Of a DNA stretch of 16,014 bases, positions 1-4,622 are shown piece after piece (position 1 is the first letter of the stretch; every line of letters begins with the position of its first letter). A program made the position numbers and the translations under genes. Source of the DNA: Desulfobulbaceae bacterium (GTDB lineage: Bacteria; Desulfobacterota; Desulfobulbia; Desulfobulbales; Desulfobulbaceae). Below the pieces are notes generated by a model. That model was not told where the DNA came from, made no database searches, and worked only from the letters and a program-made list of their open reading frames with translations. The stretch lies in contig JALVAI010000490.1 in NCBI GenBank assembly GCA_027011235.1, positions 1-16,014 of the forward strand, in the 5' to 3' direction.

Positions 1-131
1 TGCCTGGTGACAATGTGCATATCACCGGTGAGCTGATTACCCCGATAGCCATGGAAGAGGGGCTTCGCTTTGCAATCCGTGAGGGTGGCCGTACTGTTGG
101 CGCCGGCGTCATCAGTGAAATTATAGAGTAA
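1..131 (+). CDS. tuf: Elongation factor Tu, C-terminal end (5' truncated by window)
   Basis: This is the last 42 complete codons of EF-Tu; the first two bases finish a codon that begins outside the window. EF-Tu delivers aminoacyl-tRNA to the ribosomal A site as a GTP complex. The visible part is the end of the third beta-barrel domain. It carries the family's near-invariant stretch MEEGLRFAIREGGRTVGAGV, followed by a short tail ending in SEIIE. The gene ends at TAA (129-131) and is followed by an intrinsic terminator. Position next to rpmG and tRNA-Trp is the usual tufB-type location. A second tuf copy often follows fusA in the str operon, but that would lie beyond the window and cannot be checked here. 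Confidence 0.96.
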   Translation, partial: PGDNVHITGELITPIAMEEGLRFAIREGGRTVGAGVISEIIE

Positions 132-175
132 TTTGCAGGTCGACCGGTTTCTGGTCGCAGCTGATATATAATTGT

Positions 176-217
176 AAAACCGACTGCAGCCGTTTATAAT
201 GGGCGGTCGGTTTTTTT
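176..217 (+). terminator. Intrinsic terminator of tuf
   Basis: A perfect 9-bp stem pairs AAAACCGAC (176-184) with GTCGGTTTT (206-214). It can extend inward by three more pairs, one of them G-U, around a 15-nt loop. A T run reaches position 217. The stem is GC-rich at its core with the U tract directly at its base, so it is a textbook Rho-independent terminator closing the tuf transcript 45 nt after the stop codon. Confidence 0.87.
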
Positions 218-234
218 AGATACCTGGGATATTG

Positions 235-384
235 ATGAGAGATATCATTACACTTGCCTGTACAACCTGTAAACAGCGCAATTATACAACGACCAAAAAC
301 AAGCGGACAATTCCTCATAAACTGGAATTGAAAAAGTTTTGTCCCTTTTGCAAAACACATACACCGCACAAGGAGACAAAGTAA
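235..384 (+). CDS. rpmG: 50S ribosomal protein L33 (zinc-ribbon type)
   Basis: A 49-residue basic protein of the large ribosomal subunit, near the E site. It reads MRDIITLACTTCKQRNYTTT and continues with the family motif of a KNKR segment followed by KLELKKFCPFC. Two CxxC pairs (Cys9/Cys12 and Cys36/Cys39) would bind one zinc ion, so this is the zinc-containing form rather than the zinc-independent paralogue. Length matches the usual 49-55 residues. The start is ATG at 235, preceded by a weak purine stretch (CTGGGAT) rather than a strong Shine-Dalgarno site. The gene lies just after the tuf terminator and 51 nt before tRNA-Trp, so it probably begins a new transcript that runs through the tRNA into secE-nusG. 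No convincing promoter is visible in the short gap. Confidence 0.97.
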   Translation: MRDIITLACTTCKQRNYTTTKNKRTIPHKLELKKFCPFCKTHTPHKETK

Positions 385-435
385 CCAAGGCTGTTTGCTG
401 CTGATTCGGTGTGACTTCTTTGTACTGAATAGTGC

Positions 436-512
436 AGGCCAGTAGCTCTAATTGGTAGAGCATCGGACTCCAAATCCGAGGGCTGGGGGTTCGAATCCCT
501 CCTGGCCTGCCA
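436..512 (+). tRNA. trnW: tRNA-Trp (anticodon CCA), CCA end encoded
   Basis: The whole cloverleaf is visible. The 7-bp acceptor stem is AGGCCAG (436-442) with CTGGCCT (502-508). The D arm is GCTC/GAGC (445-448/458-461). The anticodon stem is TCGGA/TCCGA (463-467/475-479) around the loop CTCCAAA, with anticodon CCA at 470-472. The T arm is a 5-bp stem (485-489/497-501) with one G-U pair around TTCGAAT. The discriminator is G509 and the terminal CCA (510-512) is genome-encoded. Anticodon CCA reads UGG, giving tryptophan. A tRNA-Trp between rpmG and secE is a familiar arrangement in several bacterial phyla. Confidence 0.97.
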
Positions 513-786
513 CTGCTTCAGCGGACCGTGGTACATTGTCTTGCCGTTTATCCTGTACTTTTTAAAGTATATCCGAAAGATCGAGTTCGAGTAACAGGTT
601 CCGGTTTTTTTGCCATGCAATGGCAGGGCACCAAAAACTGCATAAAATGCATCCCTCTGTGGTCCGCTTGGTGTAGGCCGGTCGTCTTGACCGGATTGGC
701 AGGTCACAGCATCATATAGTCTCCGGTCCCGGCATGGACAGGCATGTTCATCCTGGATATTGTTGGGCACATTGGTCGATAATCAA
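513..786 (+). other. Spacer between tRNA-Trp and secE, with several dyads
   Basis: No supportable gene lies in these 274 nt. It contains four short inverted repeats: TACTTT-TT-AAAGTA (556-569), TGCCAT-GCA-ATGGCA (611-625), TGCAT-AAA-ATGCA (639-651) and CCGGTC-GTCTT-GACCGG (678-694). None is followed by a T tract, so they are not intrinsic terminators. A weak promoter-like pair sits at 620-648. Small open frames here do not resemble proteins. Confidence 0.5.
620..648 (+). promoter_or_regulatory. Weak sigma70-like promoter candidate upstream of secE
   Basis: A -35-like ATGGCA (620-625, 4 of 6 consensus bases) and a -10-like TAAAAT (643-648, 5 of 6) are separated by 17 nt. The boxes overlap two of the spacer's inverted repeats. 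It could give secE-nusG transcription independent of rpmG-tRNA-Trp, with a leader of about 130 nt. The -35 is poor, so chance occurrence is quite possible. Confidence 0.25.
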
Positions 787-1059
787 ATGACACGAAAGAA
801 GAAAAAACAAGGTGGCGGCGCAAAACAGTCTCCCAGGATGGAAAAGACTGCTCCAAGTGGCATTGCGTTGTTTTATCCTTCCAATATCCGGACTTTTATT
901 CAACAGGTTCAGGCTGAATTTCAAAAGATTGTCTGGCCTGACAGAAAAGTCACCCTTGGTCTGACTGGATTTGTTCTTGTTCTTGTCGTGATACTTTCCA
1001 TTTATCTCGGCTCGGTTGATCTCCTCCTTGGTAAGCTCGTATCATTGGTACTCCAATAG
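787..1059 (+). CDS. secE: Preprotein translocase subunit SecE
   Basis: A 90-residue single-span form of SecE, which clamps SecY in the SecYEG protein-conducting channel of the inner membrane. The N-terminus is strongly basic (MTRKKKK) and disordered-looking. An amphipathic helix follows (residues 35-53) ending in the family signature AEFQKIVWPDR. One hydrophobic membrane segment lies at about residues 58-80. Length fits the short bacterial form rather than the three-span E. coli form. The start is uncertain: ATG 787 is the only ATG, but no Shine-Dalgarno site precedes it. In-frame TTG codons at 760, 763 and 772 would add 5 to 9 residues; TTG 760 has a weak CTGGAT upstream. ATG is preferred because MTRKKKK is a typical SecE beginning. 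nusG follows after 17 nt, the normal pairing. Confidence 0.93.
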   Translation: MTRKKKKQGGGAKQSPRMEKTAPSGIALFYPSNIRTFIQQVQAEFQKIVWPDRKVTLGLTGFVLVLVVILSIYLGSVDLLLGKLVSLVLQ

Positions 1060-1076
1060 CGGCTGCAGGCATTTTC

Positions 1077-1640
1077 ATGGCAAAAAAATGGTACATAGTG
1101 CACACCCATACCGGGTTTGAAAGCAAGGTAAAGGCTACCTTGGAAGAACGTATCCGCTCGGCTGGACAAGAAGAGCTCTTTGGAGATATCCTTGTCCCAA
1201 CCGAACAGGTTGTCGAGATGGTCAAGGGCAAGAAAAAAACCTCTGAACGCAAGTTTTTTCCTGGCTATATCCTGGTGCAGATGGAGATGAATCAGGATAC
1301 CTGGCACACTGTCGTTGAAACACCGAGGGTTACCGGATTTGTCGGGGTAAATGCCAATCAGGCGTTGGCCGGCAAGGATTTACAAACGCTTATCCCATCG
1401 TTAAGTGATGAAGAGGCCATGCGCATCATTGGCCGTATTGAAGAAGGCGCGACTGTACCCAAGCCAAAAGTCATTTTTACCGAGGGCGATATCGTTCGTG
1501 TTACAGATGGACCTTTTGCCAATTTTCAGGGTGTTATTGAAGAGGTCTATCCCGATAAAGGTCGGGTGAAGGTGATGGTATCCATCTTTGGCCGCTTAAC
1601 CCCGGTTGAACTTGAATATATTCAGGTCAGCAATACCTGA
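1077..1640 (+). CDS. nusG: Transcription termination/antitermination factor NusG
   Basis: A 187-residue NusG of normal size. It binds the RpoC clamp of elongating RNA polymerase through its N-terminal domain and links to Rho or ribosomal protein S10 through its KOW domain. The NGN domain spans about residues 4-115, with the hallmark KKWYIVHTHTGFE at the start and FFPGYILVQM at residues 60-69. A linker follows, and the KOW domain runs from about residue 136 to the end (EGDIVRVTDGPFANFQGVIE, then SIFGRLTPVELE). The start is ATG 1077, 17 nt after the secE stop, with only a weak GCAGG upstream, suggesting translation coupled to secE. No insertions are seen, so it is an ordinary housekeeping NusG rather than a specialised RfaH/LoaP paralogue. 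Confidence 0.97.
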   Translation: MAKKWYIVHTHTGFESKVKATLEERIRSAGQEELFGDILVPTEQVVEMVKGKKKTSERKFFPGYILVQMEMNQDTWHTVVETPRVTGFVGVNANQALAGKDLQTLIPSLSDEEAMRIIGRIEEGATVPKPKVIFTEGDIVRVTDGPFANFQGVIEEVYPDKGRVKVMVSIFGRLTPVELEYIQVSNT

Positions 1641-1703
1641 ACCTGAATTATTAACGCGGATTACTCCAGTTATTCAGGGCCGTTGGCCTCACGAAGAAAG
1701 ATG

Positions 1704-1734
1704 TTGAAAGGCCGGAATCGGCCAAAATTATAAT
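1704..1734 (+). promoter_or_regulatory. Promoter for rplK-rplA with palindromic spacer
   Basis: A -35 box TTGAAA (1704-1709, 5 of 6) and a perfect -10 box TATAAT (1729-1734) are separated by 19 nt. The spacer begins with the perfect inverted repeat GGCCG-GAAT-CGGCC (1710-1723). Expected transcription start is near 1741, leaving a leader of about 65 nt before rplK. The 19-nt spacing is longer than the optimal 17, which would weaken basal activity. No T tract follows the hairpin, so it does not look like a nusG terminator. Confidence 0.6.
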
Positions 1735-1748
1735 ATTGTTTCATTCAT

Positions 1749-1791
1749 GCCGGACATTAAAAAAGAAGAATTTCTTTTTTCAGCCGGACAT
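1749..1791 (+). promoter_or_regulatory. rplK leader: A/T hairpin flanked by direct repeats
   Basis: Two copies of the 9-mer GCCGGACAT (1749-1757 and 1783-1791) flank a perfect hairpin: AAAAAAGAA (1759-1767), loop GAAT, TTCTTTTTT (1772-1780). The hairpin ends about 11 nt before the rplK Shine-Dalgarno GGAGGAG (1792-1798), which abuts the second repeat. L11 operons are classically autoregulated by L1 binding the leader mRNA, so this is a candidate control region. I do not recognise the canonical L1 site in it. On its own the hairpin could also act as a weak terminator. Confidence 0.45.
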
Positions 1792-1805
1792 GGAGGAGTG
1801 GATCG

Positions 1806-2231
1806 ATGGCGAAAAAGATACAATCATATATAAAATTGCAGATTCCTGCCGGCAAGGCCAATCCATCGCCGCCTGTCGGACCAGCGCTTGGACAGCACGG
1901 CGTCAATATCATGGATTTTTGCAAGGCATTCAATGCAAAGACCCAGTCCGCCGGTGATACTATTATTCCTGTTGTCATAACGGTCTACAATGACCGTTCT
2001 TTCAGCTTTATCACCAAGACACCGCCTGCCTCTGTTCTGCTGCTCAAGGCAGCCGGACTTGACAAGGGATCAAGTAATCCCAAGCGGGAACGGGTCGCTG
2101 ATCTGTCTCGGGACAAGATACGGGAAATTGCTGAAATCAAGATGCCGGATCTGAATGCCTATGATGTTGAACATGCCATGCGTATTGTGGAAGGTACGGC
2201 GAGAAGCTGTGGTATCACCATAGTTGATTGA
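1806..2231 (+). CDS. rplK: 50S ribosomal protein L11
   Basis: A 141-residue L11, exactly the common length. It binds the 1050-1100 region of 23S rRNA (the GTPase-associated centre) and forms the base of the L7/L12 stalk contacted by EF-Tu and EF-G. The N-terminal domain carries the proline-rich stretch PAGKANPSPPVGPALGQHGV and NIMDFCKAFN; this domain is the thiostrepton and RelA-response region. The C-terminal rRNA-binding domain starts near residue 75 and ends with AMRIVEGTARSCGITIVD. The start ATG 1806 is preceded by a strong GGAGGAG with 7-nt spacing. It lies 165 nt after nusG behind its own promoter and is followed by rplA after a 107-nt gap. Confidence 0.98.
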   Translation: MAKKIQSYIKLQIPAGKANPSPPVGPALGQHGVNIMDFCKAFNAKTQSAGDTIIPVVITVYNDRSFSFITKTPPASVLLLKAAGLDKGSSNPKRERVADLSRDKIREIAEIKMPDLNAYDVEHAMRIVEGTARSCGITIVD

Positions 2232-2250
2232 TTCGGAAGTCCGGATGCTC

Positions 2251-2271
2251 CGGTCAACCTGGCGTTGACCG
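2251..2271 (+). promoter_or_regulatory. Hairpin in the rplK-rplA intercistronic spacer
   Basis: CGGTCAAC (2251-2258) and GTTGACCG (2264-2271) form a perfect 8-bp stem with the 5-nt loop CTGGC, 20 nt after the rplK stop. There is no T tract after it, so it is not an intrinsic terminator. Roles such as an RNA-processing site, a 3' stability element or part of an L1-responsive structure are possible but unproven. Confidence 0.45.
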
Positions 2272-2338
2272 AAGCTGATAAATTCGATTACCTGCATGGG
2301 TGCCCTCCATGTCAGGGAGAAAACGACAGGGGTTTATG

Positions 2339-3049
2339 ATGGCAAAACACGGAAAAAAATACAGAAAGAGTGCTGCTGAAGTTGATAAGACAAGGTTGTA
2401 TGAACTTCAGGAAGGTGTGGAACTGGCCTTGAAGACAGCCTATGCCGGCTTTGATGAGTCCATTGATATTGCCGTTCGACTTGGTGTCGATCCGCGTCAT
2501 GCCGATCAAATGGTTCGTTCAAGTGTAATGTTGCCGCATGGTACAGGCAAGGAGGTGCGGGTACTTGTTTTTGCCAAAGGGGAAAAGGAGACCGAGGCCC
2601 TGAATGCAGGTGCCGATTATGCCGGTTCCGATGAGATTATAGCGAAAATCAAGGATGGATGGCTTGATTTTGATAAAACCATCGCCACTCCGGATATGAT
2701 GGGTGAGGTTGGAAAAATCGGACGTATCCTTGGTCCACGTAATTTAATGCCCAATGCCAAACTTGGTACGGTTACCTTTGATATAGAAAGAGTTGTTGGC
2801 GAAATTAAAAAGGGCAAGGTTGACTTTCGTGTGGATAAAAACGGTATCGTCCATGCCGCTATTGGTAAAAAGCATTTTGGTCCGGAGAAAATTCAGGATA
2901 ATGTTCTCGCCTTTGTTGATAAACTCATTCAGCTCAAGCCCTCTTCCAGTAAGGGTATTTATTTAAAATCAATTGTTATTTCAAGTACAATGGGTCCTGG
3001 AGTCAAGCTCGATCCATTCAACATCCGTACCTTGATCAAAGAGGCTTGA
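2339..3049 (+). CDS. rplA: 50S ribosomal protein L1
   Basis: A 236-residue L1, the mobile stalk protein at the E site that helps release deacylated tRNA; in many bacteria it represses its own rplK-rplA mRNA. It begins with the family opening MAKHGKKYRK. Domain I consists of the N-terminal and C-terminal parts. Domain II is inserted between them and contains the conserved GRILGPRNLMPNAKLGTVT. The end GVKLDPFNIRTLIKEA is near the usual terminus. ATG 2339 is chosen because CAGGGG (2327-2332) lies 6 nt upstream. An adjoining ATG at 2336 is possible, and a longer in-frame start at 2300 would add 13 residues unlike any L1. A candidate terminator follows the gene. Confidence 0.97.
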   Translation: MAKHGKKYRKSAAEVDKTRLYELQEGVELALKTAYAGFDESIDIAVRLGVDPRHADQMVRSSVMLPHGTGKEVRVLVFAKGEKETEALNAGADYAGSDEIIAKIKDGWLDFDKTIATPDMMGEVGKIGRILGPRNLMPNAKLGTVTFDIERVVGEIKKGKVDFRVDKNGIVHAAIGKKHFGPEKIQDNVLAFVDKLIQLKPSSSKGIYLKSIVISSTMGPGVKLDPFNIRTLIKEA

Positions 3050-3097
3050 TAACGGTTGTTGTTCCTTGCGACAACAAAGTCTTTGTATGACTGGTTT

Positions 3098-3125
3098 GTT
3101 GCGCCAATCAGGTGCAACCTTTTCT
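3098..3125 (+). terminator. Possible terminator of rplK-rplA
   Basis: GTTGCGCC (3098-3105) pairs with GGTGCAAC (3111-3118), 8 bp with one G-U pair, around loop AATCA. It is followed by CTTTTCT. The T tract is short, so termination may be partial. It sits 48 nt past the rplA stop and just upstream of the rplJ promoter candidate, where a terminator would be expected. Confidence 0.42.
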
Positions 3126-3151
3126 GAAAATATTTCGTAATATTTTATTAT
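3124..3151 (+). promoter_or_regulatory. Promoter candidate for rplJ-rplL
   Basis: A -35-like CTGAAA (3124-3129, 4 of 6) and a -10-like TATTAT (3146-3151, 5 of 6) are separated by 16 nt in a very A+T-rich stretch. A perfect dyad AAAATATT-TCGT-AATATTTT (3127-3146) fills the space between the boxes. A start near 3158 would give a leader of about 315 nt that includes the L10 leader fold. The placement is logical, but the A+T richness makes chance matches easy. Confidence 0.38.
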
Positions 3152-3298
3152 TCGAATTTTTTCAGTATCAGAGGTAGGGCCTATCCGTTGCGGAGTCGGA
3201 AAATTTCATGGATTTTCGGCTGGCCAACCTGATCCAGCCATACCGGTTTGTCGTGAAGATAAATCAGGCAGGAGTAATCGGAGTAACTTTTTCACACA

Positions 3299-3409
3299 AT
3301 AACCTTTTTCGGGAAGGTCAGAGACAGCAGGTGCGAACGTTTAATGACTGGTGGTTAGTGTTCCAGTCGCCTGCCGAGACCGATGAACAGGATCCTGGAA
3401 ACATCCTGT
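3299..3409 (+). promoter_or_regulatory. L10 (rplJ) autoregulatory leader RNA
   Basis: The sequence and layout resemble the ribosomal L10 leader family, in which the L10-(L12)n complex binds its own mRNA and represses it. An outer stem GGTC (3316-3319)/GACC (3378-3381) leads to an asymmetric internal loop AGAGACA opposite CGA, compatible with a kink-turn. Then come the stem GCAGG (3327-3331)/CCTGC (3370-3374) and an apical hairpin GACTGG (3346-3351)/CCAGTC (3363-3368). The blocks AGACAGCAGGTG and CCTGCCGAGACCGA are the characteristic conserved segments. A separate hairpin ACAGGAT/ATCCTGT (3387-3393/3403-3409) lies just 3'. The upstream ACCTT/AAGGT pairing (3302-3318) could compete with the outer stem. 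Exact ends are approximate. Confidence 0.75.
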
Positions 3410-3473
3410 GAGTGTCTTTATTTCTTATCTGTTACCTATGGCAGTCCCGCAAACAATCAAGGAGGTGTAACAG

Positions 3474-3992
3474 TTGAATCGCGATGAAAAGGCCGGCAAG
3501 GTCCAGGTGCTCAATGAGACCTTCAATAAGGCCAAGTTTGCGGTAGTTACCGATTACCGCGGGCTGAAAGTCACGGAACTTGAAAAGCTTCGCAGAGAGC
3601 TGCGCAACAATGATGCGTTTATTCAAGTTGCCAAAAATACACTGCTGAAAATTGCTGTAAAGGGGACCGATTTTGAGGATCTGAGTGACAGTTTTACCGG
3701 CACCACCGCCATTGCATTCAGTTTTGAAGAACCGGTTGGAACAGCCAAGGCGCTTTCGGATTTCGCCAAGGAATTTGATGCGTTAAAAATTCGATCCGCT
3801 GTTATGGATGGCAAGGTGCTGACCGTTGAAGATGTCACCGCCCTGGCAAAACTTCCTACCAGGGACCAGCTTCTTGGCCAGCTGTGTGGTGTTTTGATGG
3901 CAGTGCCCACCGGTCTTGTCCGGGCCCTTAATGGTGTACCGAGCAATCTTGTGTATGCTTTACAGGCAATTAAAGAACAGAAAGAAAATTAA
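3474..3992 (+). CDS. rplJ: 50S ribosomal protein L10
   Basis: A 172-residue L10, the stalk base that binds 23S rRNA with its N-terminal domain and carries L7/L12 dimers on its C-terminal helix. The RNA-binding part contains AVVTDYRGLKVTELEKLRRELR and VAKNTLLKIA (residues about 24-63). The C-terminal helix, from about residue 140, includes GLVRALNGVPSNLVYALQAI, the L12-docking region. The start is TTG 3474, supported by an excellent AAGGAGGTG (3459-3467) 6 nt upstream. There is no in-frame ATG near it; the ATG at 3484 is out of frame. rplL follows after 30 nt. Expression is probably controlled by the L10 leader fold upstream. Confidence 0.97.
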   Translation: MNRDEKAGKVQVLNETFNKAKFAVVTDYRGLKVTELEKLRRELRNNDAFIQVAKNTLLKIAVKGTDFEDLSDSFTGTTAIAFSFEEPVGTAKALSDFAKEFDALKIRSAVMDGKVLTVEDVTALAKLPTRDQLLGQLCGVLMAVPTGLVRALNGVPSNLVYALQAIKEQKEN

Positions 3993-4022
3993 ACTATCTC
4001 GATTATATCAGGAGGAAGGATC

Positions 4023-4409
4023 ATGTCTGATTCCATTGAACAGGTTGTAGAAATTGTAGAAAAAATGTCCCTGTTGGAGGTGGCCGAGCTTGTCAAGGCC
4101 CTTGAGGATAAATTTGGCGTATCTGCCGCGGCCCCGGTGGCGGTTGCTGCTGTTGGCGGTGCAGCTGACGGCGGCGGCGCAGACGGCGGTGAAGAAAAGA
4201 CCGAATTTGACGCTGTGTTGACGGCTGCCGGCGACCAGAAGATCAAGGTCATCAAAGAGGTTCGCGCGATTACTTCACTTGGCCTGAAAGAGGCAAAGGC
4301 CCTTGTCGAAGGCGCACCCACTCCCATTAAAGAGGGCGTCTCCAAGGATGAGGCGAATGAGATCAAGGAAAAAATTGAAGCTGTTGGTGGCTCTGTGGAG
4401 ATCAAGTAG
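4023..4409 (+). CDS. rplL: 50S ribosomal protein L7/L12
   Basis: A 128-residue acidic stalk protein present in multiple copies on L10; its C-terminal domain recruits and activates translational GTPases. The N-terminal dimerisation/L10-binding helices (residues 3-33) contain VVEIVEKMSLLEVAELVKAL. A flexible hinge follows (about residues 35-58), here rich in Ala, Gly and Asp with the near-repeat GGAADGG/GGADGG. The C-terminal domain has the family core KIKVIKEVRAITSLGLKEAK and ends GGSVEIK. ATG 4023 has GGAGGA (4011-4016) 6 nt upstream. Length is slightly above the common 120-125 residues because of the hinge. Confidence 0.98.
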   Translation: MSDSIEQVVEIVEKMSLLEVAELVKALEDKFGVSAAAPVAVAAVGGAADGGGADGGEEKTEFDAVLTAAGDQKIKVIKEVRAITSLGLKEAKALVEGAPTPIKEGVSKDEANEIKEKIEAVGGSVEIK

Positions 4410-4622
4410 TTCACTGCTACAGGTAGGGCCCGGCGGCATCAGTCCCTGGCCTGCCTAATGTAATCAGGCAACGCTACAGAGGCCGGTTCCTCTGTAGCGT
4501 TCCTGCGTTTGAGGGAAGTCGAGTGCAAGTCGTGCGGTTTGCTTGGTAAACATACTGAAAAATCAATATGTTACGCCAGTTTTATTGATGCCGCCGTTTC
4601 GTGGAACATTTTGAGGAAAACC
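4410..4622 (+). other. rplL-rpoB spacer
   Basis: These 213 nt hold two tandem hairpins (TGCCT/AGGCA at 4452-4470, overlapping the base of the strong 13-bp hairpin at 4470-4501) and then 120 nt leading to the rpoB ribosome-binding site. The rpoB reading frame is open upstream to a TTG at 4509, but the 38 extra residues (rich in Cys and Ser, starting MREVECKSCGLL) do not resemble RpoB and are treated as untranslated leader. Confidence 0.7.
4470..4501 (+). promoter_or_regulatory. Perfect 13-bp hairpin between rplL and rpoB (attenuator or RNase III-type site)
   Basis: AACGCTACAGAGG (4470-4482) is exactly complementary to CCTCTGTAGCGTT (4489-4501) around the loop CCGGTT. There is no T tract downstream, so a classical intrinsic terminator is unlikely. 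In E. coli the equivalent spacer carries a transcription attenuator and an RNase III cleavage site that lower rpoBC expression relative to rplL. This hairpin is in the matching place, so a similar role is inferred. Confidence 0.6.

Larger units (their letters stand above)
3050..3473 (+). other. Long regulatory spacer between rplA and rplJ
   Basis: These 424 nt hold no supportable gene. In order they contain: a 7-bp hairpin TTGTTGT/ACAACAA just after rplA; a stronger hairpin with a short T run (3098-3125); an A+T-rich segment with an 8-bp dyad and promoter-like boxes (3124-3151); a 6-bp hairpin GGCTGG/CCAGCC (3218-3239); and an L10-type leader fold (3299-3409). The rplJ ribosome-binding site AAGGAGGTG is at 3459-3467. 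A 67-codon open frame at 3208-3411 lies over the leader fold and does not look like a protein. Confidence 0.75.

Noticed and set aside
687..720. Promoter from TTGACC (687-692) and TATAGT (715-720)
   Set aside because: Both boxes match well, but the spacing is 22 nt, too long for a sigma70 promoter, and TTGACC is part of the 678-694 hairpin.
315..770. 151-codon minus-strand open frame near tRNA-Trp
   Set aside because: It reads through the reverse of the tRNA-Trp gene and part of rpmG, which rules it out as a real protein. Its segment resembling often-misannotated 'RRDSNPQPSDLESDALP' peptides is a known artefact of antisense tRNA sequence.
2300..2338. N-terminal extension of L1 from ATG 2300
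   Set aside because: The extra residues are not L1-like, and a good CAGGGG precedes ATG 2339, giving the standard MAKHGKKYRK start.
3208..3411. 67-codon plus-strand frame upstream of rplJ
   Set aside because: It overlaps the L10 leader fold, lacks a Shine-Dalgarno site and shows no protein-like pattern.
4509..4622. N-terminal extension of RpoB from TTG 4509
   Set aside because: The added 38 residues have no RpoB similarity, TTG 4509 has no ribosome-binding site, and ATG 4623 has both GAGGA and the family-typical MKRVRKSF opening.
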